64,000 nt of DNA from Megachile rotundata (Eukaryota; Arthropoda; Insecta; Hymenoptera; Megachilidae): positions 18,405,190 through 18,469,189 of the forward strand of contig NC_134985.1 of the NCBI RefSeq assembly GCF_050947335.1, given 5' to 3'. The notes beneath the pieces were generated by a model. It was not told the DNA's origin. It searched no databases and was given only the letters and a program-made list of their open reading frames with translations. Position numbers and translations under genes: made by a program. Shown one piece after another: positions 49,970 through 62,927 of this stretch. The first letter of the stretch is position 1, and each line of letters starts with the position of its first letter.

Positions 49970-52250
49970 GGCTGGCAATAGAACGATGACTCTGATGCAC
50001 GGTGATCTCGGTATGCGATGATAGAACGCGTGACAGTCTTAACACGCAACGATGCACGATGTCCGTGCAACCGGCAATATAACGAGAATCTACTGTACCC
50101 CGCAAAGATTTAGCCCCAGCAAAACAGTTCAATAAGCAGCGTGATATCAGGTTCCGGTGAAACCAAGCGTTATAACAACACCGTGTCTCGATATCCGACC
50201 GGAATAATGATTTAGCTCGGTGAACGGTTCAAAGTTGAAGAGAAATCGTTCGGTATGCCAGTCGTAGAGGCAATGAAAAATAGGTTACCTTTTAGTAAAC
50301 CGTTTTAGAGGACTGTAGCCGGAGGGAATGAAGATCAATAAAACAGCGAGAGAAAAAGAACGATTTGAGGGTGGCTCCGGTTTCAAGGCGACGATGGCAG
50401 GGTACAGTGGGAGATGGCGAAGAAGGGTGGACAAAATAGGGGTAGTTGGGAGTCGTAGGCAGGAGAGGTAGAACGATACTTCATTCAATTTAAATGAAAC
50501 TCGTATTAACGGTGTGAAATCAGCGAATTCAATTAGGCAAGCTTTTATTAATACAACATGATTAATTAAACAATACCGTGATGGGGTGGGAGAAGGTGGA
50601 GGGAGTCGCAAAGGGTTGTCGAGCGAGCGGCAGATGTTCGTGGCGTCAACCAAATTATTAAATGTCGTAAGTTTTATGCCCCCTGCCTCCACTTAGGCAT
50701 TTTGTAAATAAATTCTAGTTCCTTTCCAACAAATTTACAAAATCTTAGTTCTTAGGTATTTTTATCTGTGTCGTTATAAATTGCTCAAAGGGTTTAAATG
50801 TTAATTGCAAACACACGAACAAATATTCTGTTCTATATATATATCGATCGTGGGGTGTTTGCACTGTTTACGACCTTGACTTTCGCAAGATCGAAGCGAG
50901 TACTTAACCACTCTCTCATTAACGTGGTAGCAGATGTGAATGCACGCGGTCGCTGATGCATGCAGGGCCGTGTATCGTGTTTTAGCTATTAGTCAGCCAC
51001 TCGAAATTTCATATAAAGCCTGTCAATCACTCTGGAGTTATTTGTCTCAGGCAATCGTTCGTTCTAACGAGACGGAAGCGTGACCGATTGTGCATGGACT
51101 TTAAAGGCATCGATCATTCAGCTTGATTTTCAACGTTCAACTGAAAGATCGGTTTTTGATTAACCTGTTGGCCGGGTTATTTTTCAATTAAAAAACAACT
51201 GTCTCTCTCTTGCAGGTGCAACACGCCTCTTGTACTCGATCAAGATTAATACTAAATCTTCCTTAGAAAATAAATTATAGATTATGAACGATTAAATTGT
51301 ACATCTTCGTATTCGCCTTGTACATCTACCTGTGGTTGGACCAAGCAGATGCAAAAATCAGTATTTCGGGTCACGCTTTTCACCAAAAATCGTATTTGTT
51401 TACGAGGGTCTGTGTCCATAAGTGGAGCGGAATTTCCCTTTGCTCTCGCCGAAAGGAACGGAAACTTCAGGTGAGATGTATTTCTACCTGAAGGTAGGAT
51501 ACGAACGAACTTAACCGAAAAATCACCCTCCGAAAAACGAGCCTCTTCAAACTCAACCGTGATATGTATTAGTCGCAGAGTGTTGCTTCAGATTGCATGT
51601 CGTACAGTGGATTTAGAGATTAGGCTAAATGGTGCAGCTGTGTTCACCGACAAAAACCAAAACCTTCGCTTTCAAACCTTTCGAAATTCATTTTTCCATT
51701 TTCTGACTACATTCTATGCATAGCTCTCTGTATATTCTTACACAACTATTATCCGATCAAAAAATTCAGAACGATATGTTATTTATAAAAAATAAGTGAC
51801 GTCACTTATGGAATGACCTAATAGAAGGTTAAGTTGTCGCGTTTCCCCAGTGAAGATCCTCACAAGTTGCCTTGGTCGCTTCATATCCGGCCAAGCACAC
51901 AGGCCGTACCCGTTCTAAGGTTTAGACAAACTTTTTCAATGAAGATTATTCCGAAGTCTGCTAACTACTCGGAGGCGAGCTCCCTTGAGGGCTCCCGCCA
52001 ACTTTTTTCATTCGCCTAACTTTGCTGAGCGTCTGTTCCGTACAAAGGAGAAGGAGCGGCATGAGTACGTCGAGTCGGAGGAGAAACACTGGAGACGAAG
52101 AATCCGTAGTTATATGAGCATGTTGCGTTTATTGCCATCTTAAAAGTGTGTTCGCGGTCGGCGCGAGTAGATATTAGCCCTTGAACCGGGATATACGCTA
52201 GGACTTGTACTGGTTGCCTCAAAATTACTGCATCCTCCAAAGCTGTAAAT
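49970..52250. other. Unique sequence
   Basis: No gene is recognised. 50925-51080 looks evenly composed and motif-rich (ATATAAAGCCTGTCAATCA, a Pbx/Exd-like site) and could be a conserved element. A short TA run precedes it at about 50836. Confidence 0.45.
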
Positions 52251-52570
52251 TCATCATTTTATAGATTGTAAGATTCAATTAAATATTAAGGTTAGAAACT
52301 TAGGAATGTACTTAAGTTTTAGGATAATGGAAAATTTCTAAATTTTTGCTATTCCAATTTCTTAGGTTTCTGAAATTTCCTAGATTGTTAAATTTCTTCA
52401 TTTTACGTTTGACATTTTACATGTATATATTCTACATTTTTTGGATCGTTGTTTATAAATTTTCGACGTTCCAATTTAACAAATTTTTGAATGTCGAAAT
52501 TTGTAAAATTTGAACAGTCTAAATTTCTCAATTTTCGTATCGCAAAATTTGGAAATTTTTAAATTGAGGA
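52251..52570. repeat. Degenerate AAATTTC-type word array
   Basis: About 320 bp of A+T-rich sequence built from AAATTTC, AAATTTG and GAAATTT words with irregular spacing, like the arrays at 8641 and 31300. Confidence 0.65.
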
Positions 52571-55385
52571 GAAGAGGAAATTGATAATAATATAATGGTA
52601 GGCGGTACATACATAATGTTGCTTAATCCAGTAGCTGAACGGAATCCAGCAAGAATTAAGGGAGAGCTCAGGGAAAGATGAATAATAGGCTAAGATGGCG
52701 AGGTCCTTAATTAGCGTGATTAAGTTGCAGGTGGCAGCAGGCATCTATCTTGGTAGACGTTCTTAACTGTGTTTATAAGTGGAAAATGTAAGACACGGGT
52801 AAAGGATCGGTACCGGTATTGTGGAAAATCAAGGCAGAAATTTTACGCGATAATAACGTTAATCTAGCGAATATATATTACTCCGTTCACGATGCATTCG
52901 TTGCAACGGTATAATTAAGCACTCGTAAAAACAATGCTGGTGTAAACAGCATTGGGGAAAAAACGAACGCTTGAATACGCTGTTTCGCCATGCGTGTATC
53001 AACAACACGTAATTTCGAGCGTATTAATTCGTTTCATTTGAAACAGAGTGTTTTCATCGTTCGACCAATTAAATTTCGTTTTTATATTTGCCAATTGTTT
53101 TGACACATGAATGGCCTGGAAAAAATGTGGCAAATTGAAAAAATGTACGGTAACAATCTGGTAATTTGCGACATATTTACATTAAAAAAAAAAACATAAC
53201 CATTGCTTTTCCTCTGTTTTTTTCGCGGATGTAAATTTATTTTCAAGCACCGCGCGATTATTTTGCGTATTTATGTAATGCTTATAGCATTAAAAATATT
53301 AGCTGTGTGTGGTTGTTTATTGTTGGACGGTGAATGACGCGTCGATTGCGGTTTAAATTTACGAAATATGTGTAAGACTTTTACGGAAATAAGGACTTGA
53401 ATTCTTTAATGGAAATTAAAGAATTTAATGGATATGTAAACGAAGTGATTGTGTCAGGAAACAATCATTCGGGTGATCCTAACAGAGTGAATGAAACCAT
53501 GTTTTGTAAATCTTTCACTGATCGCGCTGGTGTCGCTTTGTTATATACCGAACGCAATCAGTCATTTACTGATCTGAATTGCGTACAAAACGCTAGTGTT
53601 TGTTGGTAGACTTTGAAAGTACATTCAATCGCAATTAGCGATCACCCAAATTGCGGGAATTTATTTTAAGTTCAGCAATAAACGACTCGTATGTATACGT
53701 ATTTCAATTACTATTTATTCACAATCATAAGGAACAATCCAATACCTACATGTTCATCTTGTGTAGTAGCTCGATATCCCGTGGTGATCGGACAACATCC
53801 GGCATCCGAATGTCGGCATTCTGCCCGTCGAATCGATAATCGAAGTCCGTTCGCTCATAATAAATTGTCGAAATGAAAAGAAACCGAGAATAAAACGGCA
53901 CGAAAGAACGATAGGTCCGCGAGTTTCGGCTGCTGTCAGTGGAATAGTATGCCGGTTCGTTTGACGCATGCGTCGCTAGGGTGCGCCACGGTGTATGCGT
54001 ATCGTCGTATAAGCTTCTGAGATACATTGGCGCCGCTCGACGACTGTGCTGCAGTCTGCTCTCGAACTTATGGGAGGAGCGTGCGAGAAAGCCGCACCTC
54101 GAACTCCGCCTCTATCGAATTTTCCTTTGGCTCCAGGTGGCGTTGCGAACGCGATCGTCGCCGTTGCCGCGCTCTACTCAACGTCCACCTTCTATTCTCT
54201 CGTACACCGGGGGTCTTCTTGCGATTGCCATTTTACGACACCTTCCCCGCTTCGTCGAATCGCTCTTCGACTGGCATAACAGCAAATTGTACGAGCTTGT
54301 AAATGACAGAGTAGAAGACCTCTCTCTTGTATACGAATTACGCGTAATGCCAAAGGTAAGGTCAGTTCAATTTTACTCGCCCAGAAATTGAGATGAATCG
54401 GTCAATTGATGTAACGTATAATGTAGGTGGCGAATGTAAAGCACATGTTTGAAACAGTCATTTTATGTCGCTGTTTGATGCAGGAAGAATTCGTGATGTT
54501 TTCTTTGTATGAAAATTACAGCTTATGAGGTATGTATTAATCGTAGGTTAACCTATAAGATTTATTTGCGACGTGCAATTTGTGCGCATATTTGATTCGG
54601 CCTTCTATTATAATTGGACGTAATATTATATATTTATGTTTGTCCTAAATTCGACTAATTATCGACGGCAATTATGGGTACTTAAGATTGTATGAGCCAT
54701 GTTGCATCATTTAACCTTATTCGAAATATAAGAATTTTATATCGTGTTATTTTATATTGCAATACTGTACATTATTATGCAATACTATACAGTGAAGAGT
54801 TAATACATTTGTTATTTTCTTTTTTTTAATTGTACACTACTGTATGCACAGGTACTGTGTATGTACCTGTACCTGTATGTATTTATACTTTTGGATGCTA
54901 TTTGTTTAACATTTAATGCCATGCTGAGCAAATATCGTGTGCATACTTGTTATGAAATTTAAGGCTTCGCATGCAACAGACAGTTGGTAAAAGTTAAATT
55001 TTAGCAGAAGCGTCATTACGTACGTCTCGGATTGACCCATCTCCAGTCGAAGAGTAGAGGGGAACTTGTCTTGAAAAAGCTGAGAAAGGTCGGTGGGGTG
55101 GACTTTTCTCCGGTTTGTAAAAGGCGGAAAGTATCGAGCATTAATACGAGGTATCAAGGGAACTTTACTTTTGACCGTCGAATAAACAGGCCCGCGACGC
55201 GGAAGGGGACGTGGTAGGGTGTCTCAAAAGAGCATCGAAGTATCAGACGCGTCGGTTCGTCCTCGGTTCCCTTTATTTCCGTAGCGAGGCTTTTCTACTC
55301 CCGGCTTGTCCGGTTTTTCCAAGTTCTCCGAGGGTCGGCCGCCAAGTTTATTCAGTCCGCCAAACTTTGTAGTACAGCGTGTCGA
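52571..55385. other. Unique sequence
   Basis: A+T-rich until about 53950, then C+G-rich. An 11-base A run lies at 53184-53194. The inverted repeat ACAGGTAC/GTACCTGT is at 54848-54870. One weak exon candidate is listed separately. Confidence 0.5.
53981..54355 (+). other. Weak candidate first exon ending at a strong splice donor
   Basis: A plus frame is open from 53981 to 54391. Its codons end in a mixed, protein-like stretch just before AAAG|GTAAGG at 54355/54356, a good donor match. Upstream, ACGCATGCGT (about 53966) resembles an NRF-1/Ewg palindrome, and CCAGGTGGCG (about 54133) resembles a CTCF core. Two other phases are open over the same bases, so coding is doubtful. It may be a non-coding exon, a promoter-like island or chance. 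Confidence 0.15.
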
Positions 55386-55400
55386 CCGCCAGAGGGCAGT
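55386..55400 (+). promoter_or_regulatory. CTCF-like motif
   Basis: CCGCCAGAGGGCAGT matches the published CTCF consensus CCASYAGRKGGCRS at 13 of 14 positions, checked by eye. CTCF is an insulator protein present in insects. The site lies in a C+G-rich region without a defined gene. Confidence 0.4.
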
Positions 55401-55864
55401 ACGCCGACGGACAAGAGGTGGGAACCGGAACTGAACGGCTGGCACCGGACATAACCATCTCCACCCTTCTTCTCCTTGCACCGTGCTGCTCCTCCACCTC
55501 CGACGGTGAGGTCGCTCGCGCGCACACATACACGAGTCGCGCTTTGTCCGGTCTCTCGGACGCAATTAGGGTGGGTCTCGGCCTTCAACCCCCTTGGGGG
55601 TGCCCGTTCGCTAAGTAGAAAAGCGTGTATCCACCTCCGACCTCGAAAGGCGGTGGGGTTTGTGTCTGGCTGTAACGGACCACGACCGACCAAGCCAGGA
55701 CAGACGGATGGACGGATGGACTAGACTGCCAGCAGCTGACTACCACCTCGGCCAACTTACCCCTACCTCCGGTTTGCTCTCCTCTGTCGTCCAGTCCCAC
55801 TTCCTGGACTTAGCCTCCGCTCTCCTACATCGTTTCCAAGACAAACATTCTCCTAGAGAACTCC

Positions 55865-56059
55865 ATGGATCTACCTACTACTACCACTATTACCACCACC
55901 ATCGCTACCCTCCTTTCGTTATTTCTTTCTCTTGTTGCCTCGTTTTCGCTTGCTTGTACATACTTTGAATCCCCCGTTTCGTCACGTTCGATCGCCACCG
56001 ATACCTTTTGCCGAGTGTTTACCGGAACTTCGAGATGCTCGGTTGGCTTGAGAAGTTAA
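55865..56059 (+). CDS. Very weak candidate: short frame with signal-peptide-like start
   Basis: A 64-codon frame starts in a fair context (CTCCATGG). It reads as a threonine-rich head (residues 1-13), a hydrophobic run (about residues 12-30) ending near SLA-CT, then a polar tail. That layout resembles a signal peptide. However, the region is a C/T-rich simple-sequence tract, where hydrophobic and threonine codons are expected by composition. No donor site or downstream exon is identified. Probably not a gene. Confidence 0.1.
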   Translation: MDLPTTTTITTTIATLLSLFLSLVASFSLACTYFESPVSSRSIATDTFCRVFTGTSRCSVGLRS

Positions 56060-56437
56060 GTATGTTAATCGACCTTTACTCGCATTAGTGGCTACGGGTC
56101 ATTGGGACGTTTTATTTGACGACAGGGAAATTTGGTTTGTTTACTAGTTCTAACCCAATAATCTCCTAATATTTACTAACAAGATAATTATGACGCTTGA
56201 CTCCGTCATACGTCAAAGTATTTGCTTCGACGCAAATTTTTAACAATGCCGAAAAAAAGCTACATATTTTTGCAGGCTTTGTATCAGCCTCTGCAAAGAA
56301 AATTTTTTCGTTCCAGAGATAACGCGAATAATTCAAAGGCAATTCGTGGAAAATATTTGAATATAGGATGCTAGACACCGTCGAAGGAGGTTCTAACACG
56401 GGCACGAGCTCGTAGTCAAATTGAATGTGTAATGGAG

Positions 56438-56536
56438 GTAACTCTCGCTCGTCATTTCCCCTCGCCAACCTAACGGCATAGAAACTGCAAGCGCCTTGTA
56501 ATATTACGGAATACCTACATACCATTACACGTTCTG
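56438..56536 (+). repeat. Diverged ~100-bp repeat, copy 1
   Basis: GTAACTCTCGCT, TCATTTCCC, AAACTGC, TAATATTACG and ATTACAC occur here in the same order and spacing as at 57116-57215, with much substitution between them. Confidence 0.65.
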
Positions 56537-57115
56537 GGTTATATAAAGTGCCAAGCTGCAGGGGCCAACGATGCTCTCCTTCCCTTTCGCGTGTAACACG
56601 TTTACCAGGATATAAAAGAACGAAATTCAAGTGATAATGAATATGATCCACCGTAATTATTTCTTATTCGTAATTACTGGCGAGTAAACCCGGGAAACAC
56701 GAGGAACTAATGAACGGACAAGCTAGAAGTTGCATAAAGGCATCGTTGAAAACCTGGCTTTACATAGACTTGATACCGTGTTACCTCATCGCTAGAGATA
56801 ATACGCGTTCCCTTTTTGCCAAGTATTTGCATTCATCATTCTCGTTTACATTCTCATTTCTATGCCAAATTCGCATACATTATAGTAAAATTTTTCTTAT
56901 GCAAATACGATGGCGATACAGCGCCTGGCCATAAATTGACGACGCAATTCGACTAACAGAAGAGTTAAACTTTAAACAAAATAAAATAACAATTAAGAAT
57001 TTTAAACAAAATTCTGAGGCAATTCAATTCCTATAAAGCATAGAATATAGCTCTGCATTTGTATTCAATAAACGTGGAACGTATTATCACCGTGAACCCT
57101 AAACGAATAACAGAA

Positions 57116-57215
57116 GTAACTCTCGCTAATCATTTCCCTCGTCGAATAAGCGGGCAGATAAACTGCTAGGGTACTCTAATATTACGCGAGTACGTACATA
57201 CTATTACACATCCTG
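57116..57215 (+). repeat. Diverged ~100-bp repeat, copy 2
   Basis: Partner of 56438-56536, about 680 bp away in the same orientation. Blocks of conserved words separated by variable positions fit either an old duplication or a pair of related regulatory segments. Confidence 0.65.
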
Positions 57216-58339
57216 CAAGGCAATGGCCAGGCACCGACGATACGCTCGGTTGGTAGGATATCCTTTGAAACACCCCACAAGGGGCTCGTTTGTCTAACCA
57301 GACCCACCCCCTTCTCCGCGATGGTAGCGTATCCACGAGCACGTGGTTGTGCCCACTTCGTCATCGGGCTCGGAAGCCGCGTATGGAAGAGAGGGGTTGG
57401 TAGTCGGTGTTACGAGGCCGCAAGCCACCCCTACGAGTTACCAAACGGTGGTGGTAACGCTATCTTCTCGGTGGCCCATTCCGCCTCTAAATTGTGAGTA
57501 ATGCTGATTATGTAAAAAGACTTTACGAGACGTTATTACCGTCGTTGCGATTACGATGTTATACGAGTCGCCGGGCGCGCACAACCCCGTGGCGCTCGTA
57601 ACTTCAACCCCATGTATCTGCACCTCTTCCTGGCTACCTTTTCGCTCGATGCTCGTTCTAACGTGTTTCAATTTTAGATTCCCGCGTTTGTCTTATAGTT
57701 ACCAAACAATTAGACACTGCGGTGGTATCCGTTCTACGATACCCGAAACTACTCGTACACTCGATCACTGTCGGGGACACATGTTGCACCCTATGAATCG
57801 CTGAATTCGATGCGAGTTTATTACCCTGTATGGAGTACATACGGATAATTTTCTTGGGGTGACTAATGTCATCCTGAATCTAGTTAAACATCTTGATTAA
57901 AGTGGTTTCTCTTTTGACGATTTATTTCTCTTTCGATCCACGTATCACCCCAACATTCTTATACTACATAGTATCATCGCAACAGTCTTATACGCTTTTC
58001 CGACCTCGCCGACCTGCCCGTTCCCTGCCCACTCGCGACGTAGCGTGCACTTGTCCGCTCTTAATCCGGTCGCATTTTCTTGGCAGTTAATAAGAAACGA
58101 TGGCAGCGTGAATCGCAGCAAAGGGCTTGAACAACCGGCACGGCAATCACGGTTCTGCGCGCGATAGATAGCGTCCGGACGAAAATGTCCAATTACACGC
58201 AACCTTACCACCTACCGCGTCGATCGCCACCGGTGAAGTTTCGTTATCGATCCCCGGCGACATAGTCGCGCGTTAATGAGGAAATCCGTGTGCGCGCGCG
58301 GCGATCGTGGGAGTATAAAGTGTCGCCGATGGTTCGACG

Positions 58340-58800
58340 CGTTTCTACCGGTGAAACAGAAGAGAAGAAGAGGCGCGGCGCAGAGAGAGGAGAGAGAACG
58401 AGGTGGAAAGAGAATCGAGGCGGAGGTCGAATCGGTCCCGGAGGGGAAGACCCGGTGGTAGTTCTCTCTCGGTACGGCACTGGGTGTAGCTGTGGACGAT
58501 GATGCGCCAACGAGATAGGGTAGATTGCAGGCCTGCCCCGCGTCCTGTTGGTATCCGTGCGCCTGGCCAGAGCTGATACGGTCAGCCCTAGGATAAAGTA
58601 GATATTAACACGAGATGATCCGTTAATGAAGCGTATGTTCTACGCCGCGCACACGCCTAGTTCTCTCTCCACGTTCGCTCTTCCGTTCTTCTCGCGCTCT
58701 CCATTTCGCGACCCACCTCTCTCCTACCCTCTTTCCGCGGCTCTTTCTCTACCTTGCTTCTCTCCACCCTTTTCCCTTCGCCGCCTCTATGTTTAACTCA
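58340..58800. other. Purine-rich block followed by pyrimidine-rich block
   Basis: 58360-58450 is G/A-rich (GAGAAGAAGAGG, GAGAGAGGAGAGAGAAC). 58660-58795 is C/T-rich (TTCTCTCTCCACG, CTCTCTCCTACCCTC). The arrangement resembles 25590-25890. No gene is recognised. Confidence 0.55.
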
Positions 58801-61225
58801 TCGACGAGTACCTACCCACCTATTACCAACAGCCTTTCCTGTTATCTTATCCGAACACCGGCAACCCGGCCGCGAATTATTATTAACCCGCGACCACCCT
58901 GTCCCTCGGTCACCTCGTCAACGTTTTCGTTCCTATGCTACATACTTCTGCCTCGTGTTCCCGCCGGAAATGCGGGCAAGCTCCACGCTAAGCTGCTATG
59001 GCGGACACGTCGCGATCATACAGGATTGCGAGGAACTTTGCGAGCCGGGCTGGACGTAATTTGAATCGAGCCATGGGATTGCGCCAACTTCTTACGAGGC
59101 ATGCAGAAAATCGTCACAGAAAACTGCTGATTAAGCTTCGGTCCTACAGAAATGTAAAAAGTATAATTGTTGTGTATAATACATTAATTCGTACCAGTAT
59201 GCTTTCTAAGATCTCTGTAACATGAAATGCACAGGTGCTTCCATATAAGGTCAATAACCTCCACTCTCTAATTCTCGCAGTGCATCTAAACTTCAGCTCC
59301 CTTTTATCACGTTTCTATCTAATTTTTATCGAAAGTATCAGCTGCTTCCCGTATCGTCTGAATTTCATCGGGAATGTGGTATTTCCTATACCGATTGACC
59401 TGTTCCACTAATATCTCGCAACCTTGTTACTTTAATAGACTATTAATACAAGTCGTTGCTTTACAGGCACGACTGGTTTCAACACGATCTTGGATGCCGC
59501 TCAACCGTCACCTGCCAACTATTCTAAAGGTAAGACTGTTCTCTCTGTGTGTATATCTGTACCTCGTGTGTCCGACATCGTAACGAAACGAGAACTCGGT
59601 AAACGATCATGGCAAAAATGTCATCCGGTGGCTGTACCAGAAGCTAGTTGAAGCTATTAATAAACAGTCTGTCAGAAAGGATCAAAACGAGAGGCTAACG
59701 AGCCTGCCGGTAATAAAGACTCTTTGCGCGGGCGAGTACATACATTGCGAGCTGATTAGAAAGACGCTCGCGAAATCTCACGAACACGCGTACCTACACG
59801 GCTGTGGAACGTTGAATGATAAATCGAGAGAGTGTCTTTTACGAAACGTCCTCAGGCCGTATTTGTCAGCGGTAGTTCGCGATTTGGCACCGGCTCGTAC
59901 GCCGATTTTATTTTAAACGGTAATTTGTCTATTCGATGTACGATCGAAATACTTGCAGTAACAGCGCTCGTACCGGTGATCTTAACTTTTTAATTACCCG
60001 TATAATAATTTTACGAGTTATGTTACGATATCGAATATAAAAGGTGGCTAGGTTCTCCAAATGATGGTAGACCCTTTGTATCTTCACCTGTAATCTACGT
60101 TGCACTCGAAATTAAAAAGAGAAACTTGTAATTTACCTTCGACACGCATAATTTTGTTAAGTGGTAATTTGCCAGACATTGTTGCACGTGAATTGAATTT
60201 TATGTACCCTGATACCTTTTCATGATCTTATCGTTTGAGTAAAAATTGAATATGGTTGTTAAACATTATCGGTCATTTTTCTCTGTGGCTTTCTACCGTC
60301 CTCGATCTTATACGCGATCGTTTAATTCGACTCGGCTCGTTCGCTCTTATCGGTCGGTATCATCGTTGGTTCGGGCCGACGAATTCATAAACGACCGGGT
60401 ACAATAAATGGTTTTTGTCCGAGTATCGGGTCTCGGGTCATTCGGATATTCGCGTGTAAGCTGATAACGACCTACATAAACGAGTCATCGAACACTGGAC
60501 TCGTTCACACTGCTGTCCTCGGCTGCTGTTGACCACCCACGACATCGATCATTCAACCGTTCTCGAGCTATCCGCGTTCGAAACGAGTTGAATGGAGATT
60601 TCGAAACTCATTGAGCAAATATAGAGCAAATGGAGCCCGTGTACGTCCATCGATTTACCTCCGATACAGCCAGATAGCCAACGAACGATACAAATATCCG
60701 AGCAATTCGATTGCCTCGATGCCAAATATAAAATGATCCCTTTTCGAGTCCAGCCTGTGCGGACACGCTGCTCGTTTCGTACTCTCTGATTTAGTATGAA
60801 CAAATTTTTTTCTATATGTACATTCTGAAATATCCAAATCTAGATCTTTCGACTAAATTTATTTATCTGTTTCAGCGTCTTGCATAATCTGCCGGCTCTC
60901 TACAGAAAGGAAAAGCATCCCAAATGTCTGCTAGCATCTCCATCGGCTGCTCATCGCTCATAGAGATATCGGTAAATCTATACAAGTGTTAGCAGAGCAT
61001 TTAAAAAGAAATTATATCGCGAGTTAAGAGAGATCGAGAAACAGTAGGATGGTTGATTCGATCGATCAGCGGTAAAACTTGGTTTCTCTGGAAGTAAAAA
61101 GGTGAGAGAACGGCCACGAGCCGGTTGAAAGTTTTCAGGCGCGATATCAAAGCGGGCATCTCGAACGGCGCCAAGGCCATAGTTAACGAGGTCCTCGTCT
61201 GGCCATTCAGCAGCAGGGTTCCCTT

Positions 61226-61246
61226 GTCGTCGTCGTCGTCGTCGTG
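61226..61246. repeat. (GTC)7 microsatellite
   Basis: About seven GTC units. They encode runs of serine, arginine, aspartate or threonine depending on phase, and so stretch overlapping frames artificially. Confidence 0.9.
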
Positions 61247-62915
61247 GATTCGGTATGTACCTGTGCTCTTACCTGAGGCTCGTTCATTGCATCTTCTGAA
61301 CCTGGCCAGAAACGACGTACACTGTAAAACCGGCGGGTCTCGTTCGAACAAAACCGCCCACTCGACGACCACCGTGCTACGCTTTCTCGTTCGTTCTCGT
61401 TCGACCACGCTCGAGACGTGTAACACGCTCGACGAAAAAATGAACAGGCCTCGTTTCGTGTCGCGCAAATGTTCTTGGCCGTTCAAGCACCTCGACGACA
61501 CCGTCGTCGAACCTTCGCTTCTTCATCGACCTTTGAAAAATTTTGTCAGCGGACCAGATCCGTAAACACCGATTTAATTAGTCCAGTCTCGTTATGGTCG
61601 AAAGCCTTGAAATATGATACGATTTGAAAGTTAAGAAAAGAGAGTGAAAATCAAGAACGATCAGATTTCGAGCGAACGTTGAGTGTACGGAATAGAGACG
61701 TAGTCGATAATTATGTGATTATCGAATGAACGTTCCGTTGGAAACTGAGAACAGAAAGAATCGTTGCTTGGAAAGGAAAGAGTTAGGGAGTACATCGAAA
61801 AGAAAGAGTAGAGGCAGAGAGGGAGAGCGAGTAGTCGAGTCAGTAAACCCACCATTCAAGCGAGGACACGGGCCCCTGGAGTACCTGGAAACGGTGCTAA
61901 TGATATGCCCGGGCCCAAGCTGGTGAATGGAACCTTTCGGGAATTCTTGGACGGTTTCGTAGAATTAGGAATTCCGAGGACGGGTCCTCGCTCACGCCGT
62001 TTCTCTCCCCCTGTCCTCCAACTCGCCCTTTCTTTTCTGCTTCCCGCGTCTCGCGGATCAGAGCTGACTCCATAAAGATGTGGTTTGCAGCGGCAAAGAG
62101 GCGGGTGGAACGCTTTGTGGGAAACGCTTCCCCCTTCCTTCTATCGCGTTTATCGTCTTCTTTCTATCCTATAATCTCTTCGGTCTGTCCCTCTCTCTCG
62201 TCGTTCCATTCGAATCGTTCTTTCTCGGCGACGCCACCGCTCCAGGCTGAGATTTATAAGCGCGAACGAGCCTTTCAGGGACGAACCACCGGCTCATCCT
62301 CGAATGGGAACAATTTAGAGAATAAGGACGCGTCAGCGCGGAAGCCACGAGGGAGGCGAAAAGAGGAGTCATCGTCGAACCGTCGCAAAAATTGCTCGCC
62401 GCGATTGTGTTTGCCCCCTTCGGTGACGAGATGCCCGAGTTTTATGAGATCCGGACTCCTTCCAAGAGACTTCTTTGTAACGACACGCATCTCGCGGATG
62501 AAAACCGCGCGAGCGGAACCTTTATCCCTCTTATTCCGTTCAATAAACCTTCCTATATTTCCCGTACCGCGTAATCCACGGATTTTAACCGATTTTGTTT
62601 TATTAATTTTCACGAGTTAAGGACGTCTTTTGCACCTAGCTTATCTTCGGACTGTGGCGCCCTAAACGGCGAGAACACGTCGTGAACAGAGACTCTTTAA
62701 TTCGTTTCTTCGAATTTCTTGGTTCGTTTTTCGATGGTGGCTGGCGAAGTAGAAAACAGGTTTACCGGATGCTTCTTGATTCCCCGTGTGCGTCAATTGT
62801 TTTATAGCCTGTTCCCTCTTTCCACATCCCTCTGACCGTGTCTCTTCGTCCAACCATCCGCGACACTCTCGATTTCTTCGCTTTTTACACCCGTTGTTGG
62901 CTGCTACCGCCGTCG

Positions 62916-62927
62916 AGGTGGCGCCAC
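62916..62927 (+). promoter_or_regulatory. CTCF-core-like motif
   Basis: AGGTGGCGCCAC contains AGGTGGCGC, the core reported for insect CTCF. The flanking bases match the longer consensus poorly. Confidence 0.25.

Larger units (their letters stand above)
56060..58339. other. Unique sequence with one diverged duplication
   Basis: No gene is recognised. It contains two related ~100-bp segments listed separately. A 161-codon minus frame at 56166-56651 has no recognisable domain. Confidence 0.5.

Noticed and set aside
60037..60045. TATA-like TATAAAAGG, also TATATAAG at 25288 and CTATAAAAG at about 37114
   Set aside because: None has an initiator at the right distance or a gene downstream.
61001..61565. 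Overlapping frames of 166 (minus) and 146 (plus) codons with good-looking codon use
   Set aside because: Both strands and several phases are open at once, a GTC microsatellite lies in the middle, and no consistent pair of splice sites fits one frame. No known protein is recognised.
62078..62620. 180-codon plus frame
   Set aside because: C/T-rich simple sequence at the start and basic low-complexity sequence later; two minus frames overlap it. No family resemblance.
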